The notes beneath the pieces were generated by a model. It had not been told where the DNA came from, made no database searches, and worked only from the letters and a program-made list of their open reading frames with translations. A program made the translations under genes and the position numbers. This document shows, in pieces, positions 1 to 5,961 of a stretch of DNA of 5,975 nucleotides. The number at the start of each line of letters is the position of its first letter. The first letter of the stretch is position 1. The stretch covers positions 1 through 5,975 of the forward strand of contig QNCH01000106.1 in NCBI GenBank assembly GCA_003645745.1. Reading direction: 5' to 3'. This DNA comes from Candidatus Omnitrophota bacterium (GTDB lineage Bacteria > Omnitrophota > Gorgyraeia > B26-G9).

Positions 1-220
1 AAAAAATCTAAAGTTGTTGTAAGTAAACCTGCAGCTAAAACAGCAAACGCGGATGATTCTGTTGTACTTAAGGTTAAACCTGTGGTTAAGGTGAAGAGGC
101 TTGGTAAAGTTAGCATTAAAGAAGTAAACAAAAAATCTAAAGTTGTTGTAAGTAAACCTGCAGCTAAAACAGCAAACGCGGACGATTCTGTTGTACTTAC
201 GGCTAAACCTGCGGCTAAAT
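1..220 (+). repeat. 129-bp direct repeat inside the Lys-rich tail
   Basis: Bases 1-70 recur at 130-199 with one difference (position 54 T, 183 C; both codons are Asp). The similarity decays over the next 20 bases. The period of 129 bp equals 43 codons, so the repeat keeps the frame and duplicates the peptide KKSKVVVSKPAAKTANADDS. A shorter, degenerate AKPAAK or VKPVVK unit recurs within it. The first copy starts at the window edge, so more copies may lie upstream. The near-identity at DNA level, including silent positions, points to a recent tandem duplication or to continuing copy-number change. Confidence 0.9.
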
Positions 221-1809
221 TGAAAAACTCTGAGAAATTTAATCTAAAAAAAACAAAAAATACTTTTAATGTTTCTGAGCATAGTCCATCAGATATTTTA
301 AAAACGCAAATGCCTAAAACTTTGGATAAAATAGCTTTTATTTCGGATTTCAATTTAACTAATGCTAAGGGGAAAGAGATGAATACGGTAAAAAAAGTGA
401 AAATGAAATTAATGCGGCTTTTTGGAAAGAAGAAAATTCATCCTGCGGCAAAGACAAAGATAAATCTTAAAGAAGCAGCACAAAAAAAAGGGAAAATTAT
501 GGCTGAGGCGGAAAATGAAACTGTAAAAAAATCTGTTGGAGTACAGAAGGTTAAAATAGTTTCTGCTAAAATGAATGCGGTTAAGAATTTTTCTACAGAG
601 AGCGTAAACACAGAGCTAAATAATATTTTAAGTCCTGTGCGGCAAAAGGATGGCCTAAGTGAAAGTGTGGAACAAAAAGCGGGAATTAAACCAGTAGCGC
701 GGAAACAAGAAATAATTGAAAAATCTGCGGTAGAGAAAATTGTAAATAATATGGAAAATAAAATTATAAAAGAGTCTGTTAAACAACAGCCGGTTAAAAT
801 GGTTTTTACTAATAAAAAAGAGAAGATAAGCTTAAATGAAGAGTTGGCTCCTGCGAAGAAACAGAATAATTTAGATGAAGATTTGTGTTTGAAACCAAAA
901 GTTGATTTAAAACATCTTTTTAAACGTGATTTGCCTGAGATTGCTAAAGGTAAACAACAGGCAGGAGAAAGTAAATTTTTTGTCAGCCCACTGCCTTTAG
1001 AAACATTAGTTCAGGAAGATGACTCTTATGAATTGCCTGCGGGTTATGGTGATAATCGTATTGTAGTGCAGGTAAGAGATCCATACTGGCTATATGCTTA
1101 TTGGGAAATTACAAGAGAAAAGTTGGATGATGTCCGGCAGAATTATAATAGCGCTTTAGATAACGCGAAGCGTGTTTTACGTGTGTATGATATTTCCGGT
1201 GTTGATTTTTGTGGAGATAACGCGAATAAATTTTTTGATATTGAGATAAATGATTATAATAACAATTGGTATATTAATGTAGCGGAATCCGGCAATACAT
1301 TTTGTGTAGATATTGGTTTGAGACTGCAGGATGGCAAGTTTGTTGTTTTAGCGCGTTCAAATTATGTAACTATGCCTATTGATGGGCCAAGTAGAATTAC
1401 TGATGAAGAGTGGATGGTTGTTGAAGAAGATTTTAATAAGCTTTATGGTTTATCTGTAGGGTGGGGGATTGGCTTTGGGGCATCAGATCTCAGGATGAGG
1501 ATGCAGGAGCAGCTTTCATCAGGAGTGTTATCATCAATGGGCAGTTCTGTGATCCAAAAATCTGAACGTGATTTTTGGCTGGTTGTAAATACAGAATTAA
1601 TTGTGTATGGGGCAACACAACCCGGAGCAGAGGTTACTATTCAGGGTAAGACTGTGCAGGTAGATGAATATGGGAATTTTAGTTTACGTGTTTCTTTGCC
1701 GGATGGAAGTCAGGTTATTCCAGTAAAAGCGGTATCTCCTGATAAAGTTGAGGCGCGGGTTATTACTCCAATTGTGAATAAAAAGACAGAAAAATGCATA
1801 TCTGTGTAG
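1..1809 (+). CDS. DUF4912 domain protein with long Lys-rich N-terminal tail (5' end outside window)
   Basis: The frame is open from base 1 to the TAG at 1807-1809, giving 602 visible residues, so the true start lies upstream. A GTG at 82 is not convincing as a start, because coding-like repeat sequence continues in frame before it and no clear Shine-Dalgarno precedes it. Visible residues 1 to about 300 are low-complexity, rich in Lys, Ala and Val, and contain a 43-residue direct repeat. From about residue 345 (LPAGYGDNRIVVQVRDP) to about 480 there is a compact domain with the DUF4912 hallmarks: RDPYWLYAYWEIT, a central YDISG strand, and the closing YVTMPIDGPS. A C-terminal segment from about 521 (FWLVVNTELIVYGAT, then GAEVTIQG and YGNFSLRVSLPDG) looks like a small beta-sandwich. 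No signal peptide or membrane segment is visible. The function of DUF4912 is unknown. Its place upstream of a GH57 branching enzyme suggests a role in alpha-glucan metabolism, which is inference. The domain call is firm; the role is not. Confidence 0.85.
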   Translation, partial: KKSKVVVSKPAAKTANADDSVVLKVKPVVKVKRLGKVSIKEVNKKSKVVVSKPAAKTANADDSVVLTAKPAAKLKNSEKFNLKKTKNTFNVSEHSPSDILKTQMPKTLDKIAFISDFNLTNAKGKEMNTVKKVKMKLMRLFGKKKIHPAAKTKINLKEAAQKKGKIMAEAENETVKKSVGVQKVKIVSAKMNAVKNFSTESVNTELNNILSPVRQKDGLSESVEQKAGIKPVARKQEIIEKSAVEKIVNNMENKIIKESVKQQPVKMVFTNKKEKISLNEELAPAKKQNNLDEDLCLKPKVDLKHLFKRDLPEIAKGKQQAGESKFFVSPLPLETLVQEDDSYELPAGYGDNRIVVQVRDPYWLYAYWEITREKLDDVRQNYNSALDNAKRVLRVYDISGVDFCGDNANKFFDIEINDYNNNWYINVAESGNTFCVDIGLRLQDGKFVVLARSNYVTMPIDGPSRITDEEWMVVEEDFNKLYGLSVGWGIGFGASDLRMRMQEQLSSGVLSSMGSSVIQKSERDFWLVVNTELIVYGATQPGAEVTIQGKTVQVDEYGNFSLRVSLPDGSQVIPVKAVSPDKVEARVITPIVNKKTEKCISV

Positions 1810-1844
1810 ATGTTTTTTTTAATTTATACAGAACATTTTTTATC

Positions 1845-2040
1845 CGCTTATACTCAAACGTAATAGGTTTGTAAAATTTAGGCGTTCCTTTGTGCTGTAG
1901 ATTGGAACGTTCTGACTCTAAGACAAACCGCAGGTGCAGCTTGTTGCGTTGAGGTTTGGCGAATGAAAAACGTTTCAAGATGCAGTGCGGGGGAACGTTA
2001 TAAAATTGCAAACCTATTACGTTTGAGTATATACTTAGCG
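1845..2040 (+). repeat. long imperfect hairpin, copy 1; candidate structured RNA
   Basis: A 23-bp perfect stem (1849-1871 with 2009-2031) continues inward in the same register, with no bulge, to position 1911 paired with 1969. Of these 63 positions, 47 are Watson-Crick, 10 are G-U when read as + strand RNA, and 6 are mismatches. None is an A-C mismatch, which is what the minus strand would need for its own G-U pairs. Two adjacent mismatches (G1900-A1980 and A1901-G1979) form a tandem GA pair, a common stable RNA motif. The tip carries a CAAACC/GGTTTG stem (1924-1929 with 1953-1958), and a 4-bp CGCT/AGCG clamp closes the base. No ORF of note is explained by it. It could be a structured non-coding RNA, a leader structure for the GH57 gene, or a mobile inverted repeat of the MITE type. 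The structure is certain as sequence; its role is unknown. Confidence 0.7.
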
Positions 2041-2042
2041 TA

Positions 2043-2202
2043 GTCATAAATAGGGAATTTTAGCACTTAGATTCAGGCTGATTCTATTGAGCAAAACCGC
2101 AAAAATAGCAAGGCTCTTTTGAGGATTTTGTGATAGCGAATCAGTCAAAGATGGCTTGAATTTGAGATGCTAAAAGCACAATTTATGGTTATACTGAGTA
2201 TA
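2043..2202 (+). repeat. imperfect hairpin, copy 2 of the same family; candidate structured RNA
   Basis: The stem CATAAAT/ATTTATG (2045-2051 with 2181-2187) is followed inward by TTTTAGCA/TGCTAAAA (2058-2065 with 2168-2175). Next come a helix around 2067-2078 with 2154-2165 and CTGATTC/GAATCAG (2078-2084 with 2138-2144). The tip pairs CAAAA with TTTTG (2092-2096 with 2126-2130) and again CAAAA/TTTTG (2100-2104 with 2117-2121). The non-Watson-Crick pairs I could place (for example T2068-G2164, G2070-T2162, G2076-T2156, T2088-G2132) are G-U on the + strand. It shares with copy 1, in the same order, TAGATT, CAAA(A)CCGCA, TTGAGG(A)TTT(T)G, GCGAAT, TCAA(A)GATG and GAGTATA. It has more bulges than copy 1. 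It is followed directly by the small palindrome TATACTGAGTATA (2190-2202). Confidence 0.55.
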
Positions 2203-2355
2203 GTTTGAATCAGACTTAAAAGTAAATTCGGCAATTTGTAATTTCCCATTCCGTTTTTGGTACCCGCCCTTTTTTTACGGAGATTAAAATAAATTTTAGC
2301 CCGCATTTTTAGGGGACGTTGCAGAACACAGTTTTTTTATACACAAGGGAGATTT
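2203..2355 (+). other. AT-rich leader of the GH57 gene
   Basis: This is the rest of the 546-bp gap between the DUF4912 and GH57 genes. It contains a small AAATT-CGGC-AATTT hairpin (2224-2237), a TCCGT...ACGGA pair (2250-2254 with 2277-2281) around a T-rich stretch, and, at its end, a good Shine-Dalgarno AAGGGAG (2345-2351) four bases before the GH57 ATG. I found no well-spaced sigma70 -35/-10 pair that I would defend. No gene is visible here on either strand. Confidence 0.5.
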
Positions 2356-3936
2356 ATGGAAAAAGGTTATCTTTGCATAGTACTGCATGGGCATTTGCCA
2401 TATGTACGGCATCCTGAACATGAAGATTTTTTGGAAGAAGAATGGCTGTATGAGGCGATTACTGAAACATATATTCCTTTGTTGAGTATTTTTGAGAAAT
2501 TAATTGAAGACAATATTGATTTTCGGATTACAATGGGTGTATCTCCGCCGTTGATTGCTATGCTTACAGATCCTTTGTTACAATCCCGTTATGTAAGGCA
2601 TATTGAGAAATTGATTGAATTGGCAAGTTTAGAAGTGGAGCGAACAAGATGGCAGCCTGATTTCCATAAACTTGCTTTAATGTATTTAAGTAAATTTAAT
2701 TTTGCCAGGCATTATTTTGTTGATAAATATAAACTGAATCTGATTCAGGCATTTAAGAATATTCAGGACGCGGGAAAATTAGAAATTATTACTTGCGGGG
2801 CTACACATGGATTTTTCCCATTAATGGATGTTTGTAAAGATTCTGTGCGTGCTCAGGTAAGGGTTGCGGTGAGCCAATATAAAAAATATTTTAATCGCCA
2901 ACCAAGAGGCATTTGGCTGCCTGAATGCGCTTATAATCCTGGTGATGACAATATCTTACGCGAAAGCCAATTGCGGTTCTTTTTTGTAGATACTCATGGT
3001 ATTTTACATGGCACACCGCGGCCTAAGTACGGTGTGTTTGCGCCTGTATATTGTAAATCAGGAGTTGCTTGCTTTGGCCGTGATTTGGAATCTTCGAAGC
3101 AAGTCTGGAGCGCGAATGAAGGTTACCCAGGGGATTATTTTTACCGGGATTTTTATCGGGATATAGGTTTTGATCTGGATTTTGATTACATTAAACCTTA
3201 TATTCATAAAGATGGTATCCGTAAAAATACAGGGATAAAGTATTACCGTATTACAGGAAAGACTAATCAAAAACAGCCGTATAATCTTGATATAGCTCAG
3301 GATAAAGCAGCTGTCCATGCTGGAAATTTTCTTTTTAATAGGGGAAAACAAGTTGAATATGTTAATGGTTTAATTGGCAGAGCCCCGATAATTGTTTCTC
3401 CTTATGACGCAGAATTGTTTGGCCATTGGTGGTATGAAGGGCCTGATTGGCTGAATTATTTAATTAGAAAAATTGCCTGTGACCAAAATACAATCAAAAT
3501 GATTACTCCTTCCGAATATCTTGAAAAATATCCGCGTAATCAGGTAATTACCCCATCAATGTCGAGCTGGGGCTGGAAGGGCTATGCTGAATATTGGCTG
3601 GAAGGTTCAAATGACTGGATTTACAGGCATTTGCATAAAGCATCAGAAAGAATGAGTGAACTAGTAGTGTTATATCCTGGCGCAAGAGGTTTAGCTCTCA
3701 GGGCATTAAATCAGGCGCTTAGGGAGTTATTGCTGGCGCAGAGTTCTGATTGGGCATTTATTATGACAACAGATACTCATGTGCAATATGCAGTGGAAAG
3801 AACAAAAAACCATTTAATTAATTTTACAAAATTGTATAATCAGGTAAAAGAAAGTAATATAAATGAGCAATGGCTTTCCGGGATAGAAGCTAAAAATAAT
3901 ATTTTCCCTGAGATAGATTATCATGCGCATTCGTAA
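2356..3936 (+). CDS. GH57 1,4-alpha-glucan branching enzyme (with DUF1957 region)
   Basis: This 526-residue protein has the length expected of TK1436/AmyC-type GH57 branching enzymes (EC 2.4.1.18). These cut an alpha-1,4-glucan chain and rejoin it as an alpha-1,6 branch during glycogen synthesis in the cytoplasm. All conserved GH57 regions are visible: HGHLPYVRHPE (11-21), GVSPPL (61-66), WLPECAY with the probable nucleophile Glu190, SPYDAELFGHWW with the probable acid/base Asp351, and SSWGWKGYAEYWL (403-415). The loop VWSANEGYPGDYFYRDFYRDIG, typical of this branching subgroup, lies between the third and fourth regions. The C-terminal helical part (about 420-526, ending FPEIDYHAHS) is the DUF1957-type region and appears complete. 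The ATG at 2356 is supported by the Shine-Dalgarno AAGGGAG at 2345-2351 and by an N-terminus that starts as the family does. No catalytic residue is missing. Branching activity is predicted from family; a hydrolytic side activity is possible. Confidence 0.95.
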   Translation: MEKGYLCIVLHGHLPYVRHPEHEDFLEEEWLYEAITETYIPLLSIFEKLIEDNIDFRITMGVSPPLIAMLTDPLLQSRYVRHIEKLIELASLEVERTRWQPDFHKLALMYLSKFNFARHYFVDKYKLNLIQAFKNIQDAGKLEIITCGATHGFFPLMDVCKDSVRAQVRVAVSQYKKYFNRQPRGIWLPECAYNPGDDNILRESQLRFFFVDTHGILHGTPRPKYGVFAPVYCKSGVACFGRDLESSKQVWSANEGYPGDYFYRDFYRDIGFDLDFDYIKPYIHKDGIRKNTGIKYYRITGKTNQKQPYNLDIAQDKAAVHAGNFLFNRGKQVEYVNGLIGRAPIIVSPYDAELFGHWWYEGPDWLNYLIRKIACDQNTIKMITPSEYLEKYPRNQVITPSMSSWGWKGYAEYWLEGSNDWIYRHLHKASERMSELVVLYPGARGLALRALNQALRELLLAQSSDWAFIMTTDTHVQYAVERTKNHLINFTKLYNQVKESNINEQWLSGIEAKNNIFPEIDYHAHS

Positions 3937-3986
3937 CGGTTTGGGGGGATAACAGCTTGAGAAGAAATTAAAAAATAAACAAAATG

Positions 3987-4045
3987 TGTAGGGACAGGTC
4001 ATGTCTGTGCGTGTCGCACGCAGACAGGCGAGACCTGTCCCTACA
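3987..4045. repeat. REP-like palindrome, GGGACAGGTC type
   Basis: TGTAGGGACAGGTC (3987-4000) is perfectly inverted at 4032-4045, giving 14-bp arms around a 31-base centre. The centre contains a second small stem, TGCGTG/CACGCA, around TCG. It is far more GC-rich than its surroundings, as REP/MITE palindromes often are. It directly abuts the transposase remnant. No T-run follows on either side, so it is not a classical terminator, although it could hamper transcription or stabilise the GH57 mRNA 3' end. Confidence 0.85.
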
Positions 4046-4281
4046 TAAAATTAAATCATTATCATCATTGATAGGTGCATTTAAAACAACATCATCTAAA
4101 TTAATCCATAAAAATGGAATGTTTGATTTTACATGGCAAAGGTCATTCTATGATCATATAATCAGAAACGATAGATCATTAAACAATATCCCCACCAAAG
4201 GCGGACAGGCGTGAATATATTATAAACAACCCCGCAGCATGGGATCTGGATGAAAATAATAAAAAAAAATGCTTGATTTAA
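4046..4281 (+). pseudogene. C-terminal remnant of a REP-associated tyrosine transposase (RAYT, IS200-like)
   Basis: Reading from 4047, the peptide runs KSLSSLIGAFKTTSSKLIH, then FTWQRSFYDHIIRNDRSLNNI. The frame then shifts by one and continues from 4213 as EYIINNPAAWDLDENN, ending at TAA 4279-4281. This matches the C-terminal third of RAYT proteins, where WQR-(N/S)(Y/F)Y-(E/D)HIIRN is followed by SLN-IREYIINNP--WDLD. The N-terminal HUH (His-hydrophobic-His) catalytic part is absent, so it cannot be active. The frame break is a 19-bp insertion (4192-4210); removing it gives ATC CGT GAA TAT, which restores the expected IREY. The open frame at 3984-4214 (76 residues) is an accident of this remnant plus the palindrome, not a gene. 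The last 13 bases overlap the start of uppS. Confidence 0.85.
4192..4210. repeat. 19-bp insertion in the RAYT remnant
   Basis: The bases CCACCAAAGGCGGACAGGC interrupt an Arg codon of the RAYT remnant. They form a near-palindrome (CCACC/GGCGG around AAA, one mismatch) and share GACAGGC with the right half of the 3987-4045 palindrome, which suggests a fragment of a related REP-like repeat. The boundaries are inferred from restoration of the reading frame. Confidence 0.6.
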
Positions 4282-4997
4282 ATACAATTCCTCAGCATAT
4301 TGCAATTATAATGGATGGTAATGGCCGCTGGGCAAAAAAAAGGAAGCTTCCCCGTATCGCGGGCCATAGTAAAGGCGCGCAAAGAGCTAAGGATATAATT
4401 AAGGCTTGCTCAAATCTTGGTGTTAAATATTTAACTCTATATGCTTTTTCTACTGAGAACTGGAAACGGCCAAAAATAGAAATCAAGTTTTTAATGAGCC
4501 TTTTTTTAAGGTATTTAAAAAAAGAAGCAGTTAGTTTAGATAAAAATAATGTTAGGTTTTTGACTATTGGCAGGGTTGACAAATTCCCTGAAAATGTGCA
4601 GCAGTTAATTAGGGAAATTACCGAACAGACAAAGCAAAATACAGGGCTTACTTTAATTCTCGCGCTTAATTATGGTGCGCGGCTTGAAATTGTTGATGCG
4701 GCTTTAAAATTAGCAGAAGATATTAATTTAGGAGTGATTAGCAGGGATAAAATTAATGAGGAAATTTTTTCAACTTATTTATATACTGCGGAAATTCCTG
4801 ACCCTGATATTTTAATTCGCACAAGTGGTGAAATGCGTATAAGTAATTTTCTTCTCTGGCAGATTTCTTATACTGAACTATATGTTACTGCAAAATTATG
4901 GCCTGAATTTAATCAGCAGGAATTGGAATTAGCAATTAACGATTTTCAGCACAGGAGCCGCCGTTTTGGAAATATTGAGGCAGGAAAAATAAAATGA
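4269..4997 (+). CDS. uppS: isoprenyl transferase, (di-trans,poly-cis)-undecaprenyl-diphosphate synthase
   Basis: UppS adds eight isopentenyl units in cis to farnesyl diphosphate. This makes the C55 lipid carrier used for peptidoglycan and other envelope polymers, at the cytoplasmic face of the membrane. The 242-residue product is full length. Visible motifs are the Mg/pyrophosphate loop IMDGNGRWAKKR (catalytic Asp16, with Arg20), GH at 32-33, FSTENWKRP (60-68), NYGAR-EI (134-141) and DPDILIRTSGEMRISNFLLWQ with Arg184 and Arg190. Tyr201 and Glu203 in SYTELY and LWPEF follow. All expected catalytic residues are present. ATG 4269 is the only sensible start, since an in-frame stop lies just upstream, but no clear Shine-Dalgarno precedes it. 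The nearest GGA (4248-4250) is 18 bases away and the intervening sequence is A-rich. The upstream region is transposase remnant, so the original leader may have been replaced. The 3' end overlaps cdsA by four bases. Confidence 0.96.
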   Translation: MLDLNTIPQHIAIIMDGNGRWAKKRKLPRIAGHSKGAQRAKDIIKACSNLGVKYLTLYAFSTENWKRPKIEIKFLMSLFLRYLKKEAVSLDKNNVRFLTIGRVDKFPENVQQLIREITEQTKQNTGLTLILALNYGARLEIVDAALKLAEDINLGVISRDKINEEIFSTYLYTAEIPDPDILIRTSGEMRISNFLLWQISYTELYVTAKLWPEFNQQELELAINDFQHRSRRFGNIEAGKIK

Positions 4998-5815
4998 GTG
5001 AAATCGCGGTAAAAAAAAGAGTAATCACTGCTGTTTGTGTGGTTCTCATTGTAATTATTGGGTTGTTTTTTTTGCCGGTTTTTGTGTACGCGGCAATAGT
5101 TATGTTTTTAATTGGTATTGGGTTATATGAGTTTTATACATTAATTGAAAAAAAAGGAATTTTTCTTTATAAATCCCTTGGCATTTTTATCGGTTTGCTA
5201 ATACCTTTAAGCGTTTATTCGCGATTAGGATTGAGCGCGGAATGGGAATTATTTTTTGCTGCAATTTGTGTACTGATATTTTTTATATTATATCTTACGC
5301 GTAAGGATAATTCTCAAGCTATAATTGGCATTTCAACCAGTTTGTTCGGCATTTTTTATGTGAGTTGTTTTTTTTCATTTTTAATAAAAATCAGATTGTT
5401 GCCGCAAGGTGTTTTTTTAGCCGCGTTTTTGCTTTTAATAACTAAGATCGGTGATATCGGCGCGTATATTATTGGCACTAATTTGGGCAGAAATAGTTTT
5501 TTCTCGAAAATAAGCCCAAAGAAAACATTAGAAGGAGCGTTTGGCGGATTACTTTTTAGTTTAATTGCCGCGTTGTTAAGCAAATTATATTTAGGCCATA
5601 TTCCGCTGATACATTTATTTTTTATGGGGTTATTAATTGCTATAGTTGCTCAATTAGGCGATTTATGCGAATCTTTGATTAAACGTGACTGTGCGGTAAA
5701 GGATAGTGGAAAATATTTTCCTGGGCTTGGCGGAGTATTAGATATTATTGACAGCATTATTTTCACTGCCCCAATATTTTATTATTATTTAAGCTATTTT
5801 GATTTGATATTATAG
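4994..5815 (+). CDS. cdsA: phosphatidate cytidylyltransferase (CDP-diacylglycerol synthase)
   Basis: CdsA converts phosphatidic acid and CTP to CDP-diacylglycerol, the precursor of bacterial phospholipids, in the inner membrane. The 273-residue product is hydrophobic, with about eight or nine membrane segments (for example near 10-27, 29-45, 61-77, 86-101, 109-131, 139-161, 205-222 and 245-265). The conserved block TKIGDIGAYIIG (150-161) is followed by ISPKKTLEGAFGG (173-185). The C-terminal signature runs from Ser227 to Asp253: S-LIKR-x4-KD-SG, then PGLGGVLDIIDS. The classic signature has HGG-x-x-DR-x-D. Here His is Leu245 and the Arg after Asp250 is Ile251, while the key acidic residues Asp223, Asp237, Asp250 and Asp253 are kept. 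ATG 4994 overlaps the uppS stop as ATGA, and AGGA (4982-4985) lies eight bases upstream, so the two genes are probably translationally coupled. Confidence 0.95.
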   Translation: MSEIAVKKRVITAVCVVLIVIIGLFFLPVFVYAAIVMFLIGIGLYEFYTLIEKKGIFLYKSLGIFIGLLIPLSVYSRLGLSAEWELFFAAICVLIFFILYLTRKDNSQAIIGISTSLFGIFYVSCFFSFLIKIRLLPQGVFLAAFLLLITKIGDIGAYIIGTNLGRNSFFSKISPKKTLEGAFGGLLFSLIAALLSKLYLGHIPLIHLFFMGLLIAIVAQLGDLCESLIKRDCAVKDSGKYFPGLGGVLDIIDSIIFTAPIFYYYLSYFDLIL

Positions 5816-5823
5816 GATGGGTT

Positions 5824-5961
5824 TAGATTCCCGCTAAAAGCATTGCGGGAATCTGTCCTGCTATGCAGGGAATGACAAAAATTGGAAGATGACAAACGGC
5901 AGGATAGATAATAAGATGCTGCCTCTGACTGTCATTCCCGCAATCTTTTAGCGGGAATCTA
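5824..5961. repeat. composite inverted-repeat element, ATTCCCGC/GCGGGAAT type
   Basis: The end sequence 5824-5852 is inverted at 5934-5961 with a single extra base in the left arm. Each end is itself a hairpin: ATTCCCGC (5827-5834) with GCGGGAAT (5845-5852), and ATTCCCGC (5934-5941) with GCGGGAAT (5951-5958). A third, degenerate module follows the left hairpin: CCTGC-TAT-GCAGG (5857-5869), ending in GGGAATGACA, which is inverted at 5930-5939. The centre has a further GGCAG/CTGCC stem (5898-5902 with 5919-5923). The ATTCCC...GGGAAT layout resembles dispersed REP/dRS3-like repeats known in several bacteria. It begins nine bases after the cdsA stop and could act as a transcript-end structure, but no T-run marks it as a classical terminator. 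No gene is visible in it. Confidence 0.8.

Noticed and set aside
82..84. GTG as the start of the DUF4912 gene
   Set aside because: The frame is open to base 1 with the same repeat peptide, and there is no convincing Shine-Dalgarno.
1..220. CRISPR-like direct repeats
   Set aside because: There are only two copies, in frame within a coding region, with no short repeat-spacer pattern and no cas genes.
1800..1820. Rho-independent terminator after the DUF4912 gene (T8 run)
   Set aside because: The only stem before the T-run is ATCT/AGAT, 4 bp and AT-only, too weak to support a terminator.
1763..2047. Minus-strand open frame of 94 codons across the first hairpin
   Set aside because: It runs through the DUF4912 gene end and both hairpin arms, resembles no family I know, and is explained by the inverted repeat.
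2162..2195. Promoter with TTGAGA and TATGGT or TATACT boxes
   Set aside because: TATGGT is a poor -10, and TATACT has no -35 at proper spacing; both lie in the arm of hairpin copy 2, so base pairing explains the sequence.
1845..2202. T-box, c-di-GMP or cobalamin riboswitch
   Set aside because: None of the conserved core motifs I know for these classes is present.
3984..4214. Plus-strand open frame of 76 codons
   Set aside because: Its first third is palindrome and the rest is the RAYT remnant cut by a frameshift; it is not an intact gene.
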